Below are positions 24,576 through 33,644 of a stretch of 64,000 bases of DNA, piece after piece; the first letter of the stretch is position 1; the number at the start of each line of letters is the position of its first letter. Both the position numbers and the translations under genes were made by a program. The notes beneath the pieces were generated by a model that ran no database searches, was not told where the DNA came from, and worked only from the letters and a program-made list of their open reading frames with translations. This stretch comes from an uncultured Pseudomonadota bacterium (lineage in GTDB: Bacteria > Pseudomonadota > Gammaproteobacteria > Burkholderiales > SG8-39), in assembly GCA_903829815.1 (NCBI GenBank), contig CAIKRR010000032.1, positions 1 through 64,000 of the forward strand, read 5' to 3'.

Positions 24576-26122
24576 GGGCTCACCAGGCGCAGCGCCGCAC
24601 GCGCTGCATCGGTTGAACTCGGGAAGACCAGGGCACCGGCATCCCGCAGGCTGCGCACCTGGGCCGTGCGCTGCTGCGGATCGTCGTCGGTGCCGCAGAC
24701 GAACACGACAAACGCAAGCGAACGGCCTTCGCGCGCGGCTTCCAGTCGGGCATCGCGAATGGCCGGTACCAGTGCACCCGCCGGGTCTTCGTGCGAACCG
24801 TAGCCCAGGACGACATCGAGCAGTATCACTGCCACCGCCTTGTCGCGCGCCTCGGCACGCAAGCGTTCGATGCGCATCGAAGGATCGATCATCGGGTGTG
24901 GTCGACCGACGGTGAACCGGTCATCGCCAAGGTCAATGGCGGTATGTTCGATGCTGTGCATGGGGTCGGAAAGGGCTCGCGCATCATCCAGCGGCGCGTT
25001 TGACCACACCGGCAAGCCGGCATCGCGCCAGATCGCCTGTGCCTCGTAGCAGAACGTGCCACCCGAGTAGAGCGCACGAATGTACTTCTGCGATGCGACA
25101 AACGAGGGCCGGGGCGGCACACGATCTTCCAGTGCCGGCAATGGCAGATCGGCCAGCTTGATGGCCTGGCGCACCGCATCGGCCAGCGTGGTCGTGATCC
25201 AGATGCCCGGTACCGGCTCGAGCCGGGCGCCGATGAACAGCACGACCGCCGGCTTGGCTATCCGCAGAAGACGTTCGATGATGCGAGCGCTGACCTCGAG
25301 CGAAGGCGGCTTGGACACGACGAGGATGACGCGGGTGCCCGGATCGGCCCCCAGGAGATCGATGGCCTGGAGCATCGTCGCGCCACCGACTGCGGCACTG
25401 ATGTCGCGCCCGCCGGTGCCAATGGCGTGCGACACACCAGCGCCAGCCAGATGAATCTGGACACTGGCCTCTTGCAGCCCGGTGCCAGAGGCCGCCACGA
25501 TGCCGATGGAACCGCGCCGCACGGCATTGGCAAAGCCCAGTGGCACACCGTTCAGGATGGTGGTGCCGCAATCGGGCCCCATCACCAGCAATCCCTTGCG
25601 CACGGCAAGCGCCTTGAGCGCACATTCTTCCGACAAGGGGACGTTGTCACTGAACAGGAAGACATGACAGCCGTGGCGAAGCGCCTTCATGGCCTCGGCA
25701 GCCGCATAAGGGCCGGGCACCGAAATCTGCACCAGACCAGCATCCGGTGCCCGGGCAAAGCCCTGGGCAAGCGCACGCACTGCCGGCGCCGTTCCGGTAC
25801 CGCCCAGGGCAGTACCACCTGCCGGGGGCGCCTCACCCAGCAGCGCACGCTCGGCCTGGGCCAGCGCAATCTCGCCTTGCGCTCGGGTATCGCTCTCGAT
25901 CACGATCAGCAGATCACCGGGACCGCAAGGCTGGAGTTCGGCCGGCAACATCCGCGCCTCGGCGAGGATTTCCTTGTTGGCACCGGTACCCATCACCAGT
26001 GTTGCCCGCCGGATGCCCTCGAGCCCGAGCAGCCGCTCGGTAATGCGCATCAGCGCAACCGAATCCTTGTAGAGATTCTGCTTGCTGAGAGCAACGACAT
26101 TTCCTGCAGCGATCACCGACAT
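24572..26122 (-). CDS. fdrA: FdrA/AllF-like acyl-CoA synthetase-fold carbamoyltransferase subunit
   Basis: A 516-residue FdrA-family protein built on succinyl-CoA-synthetase alpha-like domains: a nucleotide/CoA-binding fold around VFLFSDNVPLSEECALK and MGPDCGTTILNGVPLGFAN, then ligase-type blocks (GASGTGLQE-like AASGTGLQEASVQ, GTGGRDISAAVGG). E. coli FdrA (AllF) is the large subunit of oxamate carbamoyltransferase. The ATG at 26122 (MSVIAAGNVVALSKQNLYKDS) is preferred to a 13-residue upstream extension because it restores the family N-terminus and lies one base after the stop of the upstream small gene. Confidence 0.9.
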   Translation of the reverse strand: MSVIAAGNVVALSKQNLYKDSVALMRITERLLGLEGIRRATLVMGTGANKEILAEARMLPAELQPCGPGDLLIVIESDTRAQGEIALAQAERALLGEAPPAGGTALGGTGTAPAVRALAQGFARAPDAGLVQISVPGPYAAAEAMKALRHGCHVFLFSDNVPLSEECALKALAVRKGLLVMGPDCGTTILNGVPLGFANAVRRGSIGIVAASGTGLQEASVQIHLAGAGVSHAIGTGGRDISAAVGGATMLQAIDLLGADPGTRVILVVSKPPSLEVSARIIERLLRIAKPAVVLFIGARLEPVPGIWITTTLADAVRQAIKLADLPLPALEDRVPPRPSFVASQKYIRALYSGGTFCYEAQAIWRDAGLPVWSNAPLDDARALSDPMHSIEHTAIDLGDDRFTVGRPHPMIDPSMRIERLRAEARDKAVAVILLDVVLGYGSHEDPAGALVPAIRDARLEAAREGRSLAFVVFVCGTDDDPQQRTAQVRSLRDAGALVFPSSTDAARAALRLVSP

Positions 26123-26123
26123 C

Positions 26124-26411
26124 TCACCCAACCTCGTCGAACAGCGAGAGCTGCCGCCCACCCATCAGGACGGCTTGCTCGACACGCCGCTTGGCGTCTT
26201 TCAAAGTGGCTGACTGGCCCTGATGGGTACCCGCCTGCCAGCGGTACTTCACTTCCAGGTGGACCCCCGGCGCGATCTCGACAACACCCACGCGCTTCTT
26301 CGCCAGCCAGAAACCATGGGATTTGTAGCCGCGCTCCCAGAAAGGTCTGGGTTCGGGCCGAGCCCGCGATCGCCGGGCAGCGGGGAGGGTCTGGAGTTGC
26401 GGGGAGGTCAT
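26124..26411 (-). CDS. Small unknown protein with C-terminal QLSLF motif
   Basis: A 95-residue basic protein: an Arg/Pro-rich first 25 residues, a compact beta-like middle (ERGYKSHGFWLAKKRVGVVE), a helix (KDAKRRVEQAVLMGG), and QLSLF at residues 87-91. QLSLF is an exact match to the canonical bacterial sliding-clamp-binding pentapeptide. I do not recognise the family and it has no counterpart in the E. coli all cluster. Its stop is one base before the fdrA start, so it is the first gene of the coupled operon. Confidence 0.68.
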   Translation of the reverse strand: MTSPQLQTLPAARRSRARPEPRPFWERGYKSHGFWLAKKRVGVVEIAPGVHLEVKYRWQAGTHQGQSATLKDAKRRVEQAVLMGGRQLSLFDEVG

Positions 26412-26580
26412 GGCACAGGTCCAGTCTGTCCGTGAAGTCTCATTATCACCGATCCGACCGTGTATCTGCGCACAAGCCCCGGGCGAGCGCCAGACACTTG
26501 CGGCGATCGTTCACCTTCGGGTCGCTACAATCCGTGGCTCCGAGCCCCTTCTTGCAGGGCCGAACCGAGGTGCGACGCCC

Positions 26581-27363
26581 ATGATCCCCCCCTTTCCGCG
26601 CGGCTTGTACCGGCTGGCTTTGCTGCTGTTCTGCGCGAGCCTCGCCACCGGCGCGCGCGCCGACATCACCGACGAAATCCAGGTCTACACCAACGAGATC
26701 AACGGCGTCCACGAAGCCGGGCTCGAACTGCACGTGAACACCACGCCCAGCGGACGCCGCACGCCCAACTACCCCGGAGAAGTCACGCCGGCACACGGGC
26801 TGCGCATCACGCCGGAATTTTCCTTCGGTCTTGCGCAGGACTGGGAACTCGGTGCTTACCTGCCCACCGTCGCGCGCGCCTCGGGTCAATACGATGTAGC
26901 GGGCGCCAAGATTCGTCTGAAGTGGCTGCCGCTCCACCCGGAAGAGGGCTTCTATTTCGGCCTCAATACCGAACTGTCGCGGATGGCGCAGATCTACTCC
27001 GAAGCGCGCACGACCGCCGAATTTCGCTTCATCGGCGGTTGGAAGTCAGGCCCGTGGCTTCTGGGCGTCAATCCGATTTTCGATTTCGCCCTGTCCGATG
27101 CCACCCGATCGAAAACACCCGACACCGAACTCGCCTTCAAGGCCAGTCGCGAAGTACTCCCGGGGGTCGGCCTGGGCAGCGAGTTCTACTGGGGTGTGGG
27201 CAAGCTGAACGACGTACAGCCCTTTGGCCGCTCGCCCAACACGCTTTATGCGGTCATCGATATCGACCGCAAGCCCTGGATCTTCAACGTCGGCGTCGGG
27301 CATGGCACATCCTCGAGCGCTGATCGCTGGACCGTCAAAGCCATCATCGAGATTCCGTTCTGA
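26581..27363 (+). CDS. Predicted outer-membrane beta-barrel protein
   Basis: A 260-residue protein with a clear signal peptide (YRLALLLFCASLATGARA, cleavage expected near residue 25). The mature sequence shows alternating beta-strand patterns ending in an aromatic (VKAIIEIPF), as in outer-membrane barrels and in the transporter-like MetA-pathway OMP families. Repeated amphipathic strands include WELGAYLPTVA and GFYFGLNTELSR. The function and ligand are unknown. The ATG at 26581 starts directly at the signal peptide. It is divergent from the carbamoyltransferase cluster by about 170 bp, which should hold promoters for both; I could not place them with confidence. Confidence 0.75.
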   Translation: MIPPFPRGLYRLALLLFCASLATGARADITDEIQVYTNEINGVHEAGLELHVNTTPSGRRTPNYPGEVTPAHGLRITPEFSFGLAQDWELGAYLPTVARASGQYDVAGAKIRLKWLPLHPEEGFYFGLNTELSRMAQIYSEARTTAEFRFIGGWKSGPWLLGVNPIFDFALSDATRSKTPDTELAFKASREVLPGVGLGSEFYWGVGKLNDVQPFGRSPNTLYAVIDIDRKPWIFNVGVGHGTSSSADRWTVKAIIEIPF

Positions 27364-27447
27364 GTCAGGCGCCCCCGCCGGAGACGGTTGCGCCCGCCCT
27401 TGTTGCGGCGCACTATTACGCCCCTTGCAGGCATTTCGGAGCGGACG

Positions 27448-29331
27448 ATGGATAGATCCGGACACACTTCAGGCACGCCAACACTGACTCTGGCGGCCAT
27501 CGGGATTGTCTACGGCGACATCGGCACCAGCCCGCTCTACGCCCTGAAGGAAGTCTTCTCGGGTAACCACGGCATCACCTTTTCGCCCGAGAACGTCACC
27601 GGCGTGGTATCGGTCATCCTGTGGGCGCTGACGGTGGTGGTATCGCTCAAGTACGTGTCACTCATCCTGCGCGCCGACAACCGCGGCGAGGGTGGCGTAA
27701 TGGCGATGATGGCGCTCGCCAGTTCGGCGGTGGGCCGAACTTCGCGCTGGCGGGCACCGGTCATCCTGTGCGGTCTTCTGGGGGCAGCGCTTTTCTTCGG
27801 AGACGGCGTCATCACGCCAGCCATTTCAGTGCTCTCGGCCGTCGAAGGCCTCGAGGTTGCGACCCCCTTCTTCGCGCCTTATGTTCTCGGCCTGACCGTT
27901 GTCATACTTGTGCTTCTTTATTGCGTGCAGCGCAAGGGTACCAGCAGCATCGGGGCGGTCTTTGGCCCTGTGATGCTGGTGTGGTTCCTCACGCTGTCGG
28001 GCATCGGCATCGCCAACATCACCCGCCACCCCCAGATTCTCGCGGCGCTCAACCCGCTCGCCGCACTCGGCTTCCTGGCAGCCCATCCGGGCATATCCTT
28101 CATCGCACTGGGCGCCATCGTGCTTGCGCTCACCGGGGCAGAGGCCCTCTACGCAGACCTGGGACACTTCGGGCGACGGCCGATTCGCATCGCCTGGTTT
28201 GCCATCATCTTTCCGTCACTGGCGCTGTCCTACCTGGGCCAGGGTGCCCTGATGCTGGTAGAGCCCGAGACCTACAAGAACCCGTTCTTTCTGGCGGTAC
28301 CGAACTGGGCCGTTCTGCCGCTGGTAGGCCTTGCCACGGCGGCCACGGTGATTGCGTCGCAAGCCACCATCTCGGGGGTCTACTCGATGACCAAGCAAGC
28401 GATCCAGCTTGGGCTCATGCCGCGTGTCCGGATCCTGCACACATCAACGCGAGAAATCGGTCAGATCTACGTTCCGGCCGTCAACTGGATCCAGTTTGCA
28501 CTGGTGATTGCCGTGGTCATCGGCTTTGGCTCATCGACAAACCTCGCCGCCGCCTATGGCTTTGCAGTCACCGGCACCATGTTGATCACCACGGCGTTGG
28601 TCTTCTTCGTGATGCGCTTCGGATGGCGCTACAGCCTGGCGCTGTGCGTTCCGATCACCCTTGCATTCGCCACGGTCGACCTGCTCTTCTTCTCGGCCAC
28701 CCTGCTGAAGGTGGCCGATGGGGGATGGTTTCCGCTGCTCCTCGGACTCCTCATCTTCACCATCATGACCACTTGGCAGGATGGGCGAAAGATCGTCACC
28801 CAGCGTGTTCGTGACGAGTCGATTCCGCTGGATGCCTTCCTGCCGGCGCTCTTCACCTCGCCACCGACACGCGTACCCGGCACGGCGGTGTTCCTGCGCA
28901 GCGATGCCGAAGGTGTCCCGCGCGCGATGCTGCACAACCTGTCGCACAACAAGGTACTGCACGAGCGCGTGCTGTTCCTGACCGTGCACTACCTCGAAGT
29001 GCCCTGGGTACAGACGGCCGATCGCGTTCATGTGAAGGCGCTCGGCAACGAGTGCTACCAGTTCGACATCGACTACGGATTCAAGGATGAACCGGATGTG
29101 CCCGCGGCCATTGCGCTGGCTTGCAGCAAACACGGCATGGACTTCGAGCCGATGGAAACCTCGTTCTTCATGAGCCGGCAGACACTGATACCAACGGCAG
29201 GCAACGGCGGCATGGCCGACTGGCGCGAGAAGCTCTTCGCCCTGATGGCACGTAACGCCAGCGACGCTGCCGATTACTTCAAGCTGCCGACCAATCGAGT
29301 GATCGAACTGGGCGCGCAGATCGAGATCTAG
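27448..29331 (+). CDS. kup: Kup-family low-affinity potassium transporter
   Basis: A 627-residue KUP/HAK/KT potassium:proton symporter. The N-terminal signature GIVYGDIGTSPLYALKE is present, followed by about twelve transmembrane helices to roughly residue 430 (EALYADLGHFG, SQATISGVYSMTKQAIQLG) and a cytoplasmic C-terminal domain. The ATG at 27448 has GGAGCGG upstream. It stands alone, 84 bp after the outer-membrane protein gene, with no Trk or Kdp genes near. Confidence 0.95.
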   Translation: MDRSGHTSGTPTLTLAAIGIVYGDIGTSPLYALKEVFSGNHGITFSPENVTGVVSVILWALTVVVSLKYVSLILRADNRGEGGVMAMMALASSAVGRTSRWRAPVILCGLLGAALFFGDGVITPAISVLSAVEGLEVATPFFAPYVLGLTVVILVLLYCVQRKGTSSIGAVFGPVMLVWFLTLSGIGIANITRHPQILAALNPLAALGFLAAHPGISFIALGAIVLALTGAEALYADLGHFGRRPIRIAWFAIIFPSLALSYLGQGALMLVEPETYKNPFFLAVPNWAVLPLVGLATAATVIASQATISGVYSMTKQAIQLGLMPRVRILHTSTREIGQIYVPAVNWIQFALVIAVVIGFGSSTNLAAAYGFAVTGTMLITTALVFFVMRFGWRYSLALCVPITLAFATVDLLFFSATLLKVADGGWFPLLLGLLIFTIMTTWQDGRKIVTQRVRDESIPLDAFLPALFTSPPTRVPGTAVFLRSDAEGVPRAMLHNLSHNKVLHERVLFLTVHYLEVPWVQTADRVHVKALGNECYQFDIDYGFKDEPDVPAAIALACSKHGMDFEPMETSFFMSRQTLIPTAGNGGMADWREKLFALMARNASDAADYFKLPTNRVIELGAQIEI

Positions 29332-29391
29332 CCAGCGCCGGACGCCCGGGCGACGGCGCGGCCCCATTGACTCCTGGTGGCATACCCTCTG

Positions 29392-30900
29392 ATGAACGAC
29401 TATCTCGAACGCATTCTGCGGGCACGTGTCTACGATGTCGCCATCGAGACGCCCCTGGAGATTGCCGCCAACCTGTCGGCGCGCATCGACAACCGGCTGT
29501 GGCTGAAGCGTGAAGACCTGCAGCCGGTCTTCTCCTTCAAGCTGCGCGGCGCCTACAACAAGATGGTTCACCTGGACGCGGTGGCCCTCAAGCGCGGGGT
29601 GATCTGCTCATCGGCCGGCAACCATGCGCAGGGCGTCGCACTGGCCGCCGAGAGACTGGGCTGCAGGGCGCTGGTGGTGATGCCGACGACCACACCGCGC
29701 ATCAAGGTCGATGCGGTCAGCCGGCGCGGGGCCGAGGTGATCCTGGAGGGGGACTCCTACACCGACGCCTATGCCCATGCGCGCGCACTCGAGCGCGACC
29801 GGAACCTGACCTTTGTCCATCCTTACGACGACCCCGACGTTATCGCCGGACAGGGCACCATCGGCATGGAGATCCTGCGCCAGATTCGCGGGCCGCTCGA
29901 TGCGGTATTCGTGGCGATCGGCGGCGGCGGGTTGATCTCGGGCGTTGCCAGTTACGTGAAGCGGGTACGGCCCGATGTAAAGGTGATCGGGGTACAGACC
30001 TTCGACTCCGATGCGATGCGCCGTTCGATCAGCGCCGGCCGACGCGTGACGTTGAAGCAAGTGGGACTCTTTGCCGATGGCATCGCGGTACGCCAGGTCG
30101 GACGTGAGACCTTCCGCATCGCCCGCGAGCTGGTCGACGACATCCTGCTGGTCGACACCGATGCGATCTGTGCGGCGATACGCGATGTGTTCGAAGACAC
30201 GCGCAGCATCCTCGAACCGGCAGGCGCTGTGGCGATCGCCGGCGCAAAGCGCTACGCAGCACAACACAAGACGCAGGGCCGCGACTATGTGGCGATTGCC
30301 TGTGGTGCCAACACCAACTTCGACCGACTCGGCTTCATGGCCGAGCGCGCCGAGGTCGGCGAACATCGCGAGGCCATTCTGGCAGTCACCATTCCCGAGC
30401 GTCCGGGCAGTTTTCGCGAGTTCTGCTCGCTGATCGGCAGTCGCAGCATCACCGAGTTCAACTACCGCGCCGCCGACCCCGGCGCAGCACACGTGTTTGT
30501 CGGCATGCAGATTGCCAACGACAGCGAGAAGCACCAGGTGGTCGAGCGCCTGCGCAAGGCAGGCCTGGACACGCTCGACCTGTCAGACAACGAGATGGCC
30601 AAGCTGCATGTGAGGCATCTGGTCGGCGGGCACGCTTCGGGCATCGACAACGAGGTGCTGCATCGTTTCGAATTCCCCGAGCGTCCGGGAGCACTGCTGC
30701 GCTTTCTCGAGGCGATGCGAGGCGAATGGAATATCAGCCTCTTCCACTATCGCAACCACGGCTCGGACTCGGGACGGGTTCTGGTGGGCATGCAGGTGGC
30801 GCCGGGCCGCAAGGCTGCGTTCCAGCGCTTTCTGGCACGACTGGGCTACCCGCATGTCGACGAGACGATGAACCCCGCCTACCGGCTGTTTCTGCGGTAG
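29392..30900 (+). CDS. ilvA: Threonine ammonia-lyase, biosynthetic
   Basis: A 502-residue PLP enzyme converting threonine to 2-oxobutanoate, the first step of isoleucine synthesis. The PLP lysine is in FSFKLRGAYNKM, the glycine-rich phosphate loop is GGGGLISG, and two ACT-like regulatory domains (ERPGSFREF and ERPGALLRF) mark the isoleucine-inhibited biosynthetic form. The ATG at 29392 gives the family N-terminus MNDYLERILRARVYD; a GTG at 29377 is also in frame. Its 3' end overlaps the convergent cyclo-ligase gene by 22 bp. Confidence 0.95.
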   Translation: MNDYLERILRARVYDVAIETPLEIAANLSARIDNRLWLKREDLQPVFSFKLRGAYNKMVHLDAVALKRGVICSSAGNHAQGVALAAERLGCRALVVMPTTTPRIKVDAVSRRGAEVILEGDSYTDAYAHARALERDRNLTFVHPYDDPDVIAGQGTIGMEILRQIRGPLDAVFVAIGGGGLISGVASYVKRVRPDVKVIGVQTFDSDAMRRSISAGRRVTLKQVGLFADGIAVRQVGRETFRIARELVDDILLVDTDAICAAIRDVFEDTRSILEPAGAVAIAGAKRYAAQHKTQGRDYVAIACGANTNFDRLGFMAERAEVGEHREAILAVTIPERPGSFREFCSLIGSRSITEFNYRAADPGAAHVFVGMQIANDSEKHQVVERLRKAGLDTLDLSDNEMAKLHVRHLVGGHASGIDNEVLHRFEFPERPGALLRFLEAMRGEWNISLFHYRNHGSDSGRVLVGMQVAPGRKAAFQRFLARLGYPHVDETMNPAYRLFLR

Positions 30901-31484
30901 GCAGCGGCGCTTCCCGACCGCACCCCAGCCTCCGTCACGATCCAGTCCATCGGGATGTCATGGGTTTGCGGATGCAGGGTGGCCATCGCGGCGATCTCGA
31001 AGGCAACGCCAATGGTGCACGGCCGCCGTTGCATATGCGCCAGCGTGCGGTCAAAGAACCCCCCGCCATAGCCGAGCCGGAACCCCTCGCGATCAAAGCC
31101 GTTCATCGGCACGATCAGATGATCGGGAACGACCCCCTCGCCGCGCTCCGGAAACGGGATCCCGTAGACGCCCTGGCTCAGCGGATCGCCCGGCGACCAG
31201 AGCCTGAACTCGAGTGGCGCTCGCGGTGCGAGAACGACCGGTAGAGCGGTCCGGCCACCGCGAGCACGCACGCACTGCATCAAATATCGCGCATCGTATT
31301 CATTGCGATACGGCCAGCAGAACCCCACAATGCCTTCATGGATAACCGGGAAAGCGCTTTGAATGTGGCCATCGATCATGGCGCGCCAGGCAGCGAGCTG
31401 TATCGGGTCGATCGCCATGCGATCGGCAAGCAGCCTTTCGCGTTCGCTGCGCCTCCAGACGGTAGTGGACTGACCATCGATCAT
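30879..31484 (-). CDS. 5-formyltetrahydrofolate cyclo-ligase
   Basis: A 201-residue enzyme (YgfA/MTHFS) converting 5-formyl-THF to 5,10-methenyl-THF with ATP. Typical features are WPYRNEYDARYLM, PFPERGEGVVPDHLIVP, and the C-terminal block RLGYGGGFFDRTLA. The ATG at 31484 is chosen because GGAG lies nine bases upstream and the length is then normal. In gammaproteobacteria this gene follows 6S RNA, but I see no 6S-like structure here. It is divergent from the lytic transglycosylase with overlapping 5' ends. Confidence 0.9.
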   Translation of the reverse strand: MIDGQSTTVWRRSERERLLADRMAIDPIQLAAWRAMIDGHIQSAFPVIHEGIVGFCWPYRNEYDARYLMQCVRARGGRTALPVVLAPRAPLEFRLWSPGDPLSQGVYGIPFPERGEGVVPDHLIVPMNGFDREGFRLGYGGGFFDRTLAHMQRRPCTIGVAFEIAAMATLHPQTHDIPMDWIVTEAGVRSGSAAAYRRNSR

Positions 31485-31490
31485 CTCGAC

Positions 31491-33566
31491 ATGCTCCATC
31501 ACTGCGATGGCTCGGCAACGAGCCTGCCTCGGATCGGCCCTGGCAAGGACAAGGGCAAGGCCGCCATCCTGCCACATCATCGGCTGGCCGCAACCATTCT
31601 AGCGGCTTGCCTTATCGGTCTTGTGCCATCCCTGAGCGCGCTGGCCGGCACCCGCCCTGCGCAGACAGCACTACCCGGGGGCGCGCCGAGTACACCGGCC
31701 GATGGAGACGCGGCCGTGCTGCAGGCGGCCGAGGCGTGGCGGTCGCGCAACCCGACGCGGCTCGCCAGGGTTGCCGGAGCGACGCGCAACCATGTGCTTG
31801 CGCCGTGGGTCGAATACTGGCAACTGGCTCTGAGCATCGATCAGGCCAGCGCAGCGAATGTTCAGGATTTTGCGGCACGCTACCCGGGAAGCCTGGCGGC
31901 TGAACGGCTCCGCGGCGACTGGTTGCGCGCGCTGGCACGACGCCAGCAGTGGGGCGCCCTGCATGCTGAAGCGGCCAGCCGACTGCCCGAAGATCCCGAG
32001 CTGCTCTGCCTGACGCTGGATGCGGCCGGGCGCTCCGGCGCGCCGCCTTCACCCGGCAGCCTCCAGGGGATACTGACCCTGCCGCGCACACTGCCCGATG
32101 CCTGCGCAAACCTCATCGGCACCTTGACGGGAAGCGCATCAATCAGCAGCGCCGATCTGTGGCGACGCGTGCGCGTGCTGGTCGAGGCAGGTTCACTCGC
32201 CGGCATCCAGCAGGTGACCGGCTGGCTGGACCAGAACGAGCGACCCGAGCCGCGCGCCCTGGCGCTGGCCTGGACCTCGCCACTGGCCGCACTGCATCGC
32301 CATGGCACCGCGCAGCATCTGCGTACCAGCCGGGAGTTGCAGGTCATCGCCTTCACCCGACTCGCACGCACCGACCCGCAACAGGCTGCCCAGGCCTTCG
32401 ATCCGGCCGTGCAAAGTGCGATGGCCGCCACCGATCGAGCCTTCATTGCCGCACAGATCGGCGTTTCCCTCGCCCGCTTGCATGCACCCGATGCCTCGAA
32501 CTGGTTCGAGCAGGTCGACGGCAACGGACTTGGCGAAGAGACCCTGGCCTGGCGTGTGCGCGCCGCGCTGCGCGAGGAGAAATGGCCGCGGGTTCGGGCG
32601 GCCATCGACCAGATGCCTGCGGCCATGAGCGCCGATCCAGCTTGGGTCTACTGGTCGGCCAGAGCCGACCGCGCGCTGGGGTCCACCGCCCTCGCGCAGG
32701 CCCAGTTCGTCCGGATCGCGAGCGGGCATGACTTCTACGGCACGCTCGCAACCGAAGAGCTCGGGCAGACGCCCCGTCTGCCCGAGAGGATGCCAGCACC
32801 TGCCGCCGCGGATGTGGAAGCCGCTGGCAGCAACCCGTCTTTGGCGCGTGCGGTGGCTTTCTTCAGCCTCGGGCTGCGCTCCGATGCGGTGAGCGAATGG
32901 AACTGGGGACTGCGCGGCTTGACCGATGCACAACTGCTCGCCGCCGCCGAGCACGCCCGCCGGCTCGGTCTGTGGGACCGCGCCATCAATACCGCCGAAC
33001 GAACGCGCGCAGCCCATGACTTTGGTTTGCGCTTCCTCGCCCCCTATCAGGCGGTTTTCGAACAGCATGCACGCAATCAAAGTCTGCTCGAGAGCTGGGT
33101 TCTGGGTGTGGCACGTCAGGAGAGCCGTTTCGTCGCCAACATTCGCTCCTCAGCGGGGGCAGTCGGCCTGATGCAGCTGATGCCAGCCACCGCTCGGCTG
33201 GTGGCGCGTCGTATCGGCATTGACTCACCGGATCTGACCGACCCTCAGACCAATGTACGGCTGGGCACGAGCTATCTGCGCCAGGTGCTCGACCGACTCG
33301 ACAGCCAGCCTCTGCTCGCCTCGGCGGGCTACAACGCGGGTCCGGGCCGCGCCGAGCGCTGGCGCGCTCCCAACCCGCTCGAGGGAGCCATCTACGCCGA
33401 GACCATCCCGTTCAACGAAACGCGCGACTACGTGAAACGGGTACTGGCCAATACGGTCTGGTACGCCCAGGTGCTCGGGCAGCCGCCGGTCAGCCTGAAG
33501 TCGCTGCTGGCAACGGTGCCCCCGCGCACGGTGACGACCCTCGCAACAGACACCTCGAAGCGCTGA
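31491..33566 (+). CDS. Soluble lytic murein transglycosylase (Slt70-like)
   Basis: A 691-residue periplasmic enzyme cleaving the MurNAc-GlcNAc bond of peptidoglycan with 1,6-anhydro product. It has a long helical superhelix domain (residues about 60-500) and the C-terminal goose-lysozyme-like SLT domain with catalytic Glu in ARQESRF, then AGAVGLMQLMPATA and the GYNAGPGRAERW block. The hydrophobic signal segment (LAATILAACLIGLVPSLSALA) has no start codon right before it; the nearest is ATG 31491, giving a 30-residue n-region. That ATG lies inside the 5' region of the divergent folate gene. Confidence 0.9.
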   Translation: MLHHCDGSATSLPRIGPGKDKGKAAILPHHRLAATILAACLIGLVPSLSALAGTRPAQTALPGGAPSTPADGDAAVLQAAEAWRSRNPTRLARVAGATRNHVLAPWVEYWQLALSIDQASAANVQDFAARYPGSLAAERLRGDWLRALARRQQWGALHAEAASRLPEDPELLCLTLDAAGRSGAPPSPGSLQGILTLPRTLPDACANLIGTLTGSASISSADLWRRVRVLVEAGSLAGIQQVTGWLDQNERPEPRALALAWTSPLAALHRHGTAQHLRTSRELQVIAFTRLARTDPQQAAQAFDPAVQSAMAATDRAFIAAQIGVSLARLHAPDASNWFEQVDGNGLGEETLAWRVRAALREEKWPRVRAAIDQMPAAMSADPAWVYWSARADRALGSTALAQAQFVRIASGHDFYGTLATEELGQTPRLPERMPAPAAADVEAAGSNPSLARAVAFFSLGLRSDAVSEWNWGLRGLTDAQLLAAAEHARRLGLWDRAINTAERTRAAHDFGLRFLAPYQAVFEQHARNQSLLESWVLGVARQESRFVANIRSSAGAVGLMQLMPATARLVARRIGIDSPDLTDPQTNVRLGTSYLRQVLDRLDSQPLLASAGYNAGPGRAERWRAPNPLEGAIYAETIPFNETRDYVKRVLANTVWYAQVLGQPPVSLKSLLATVPPRTVTTLATDTSKR

Positions 33567-33644
33567 TCGCGCGGCAGCAGCGACAGATGGACCGGTTCGA
33601 ATTGCGTAGAATCGGGGCTTCGTTGTCGACCGGATTTGTTGAAC

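Noticed and set aside
30901-31000. 6S RNA expected near a 5-formyl-THF cyclo-ligase gene
   Set aside because: The usual upstream position is occupied by the transglycosylase gene and the downstream side by ilvA; no room and no 6S-like bulged hairpin seen.
33590-33625. GGTTCGAAT-like T-loop sequence considered as a tRNA fragment
   Set aside because: No acceptor stem, anticodon arm or D-loop can be built around it in the 78-bp gap between genes.
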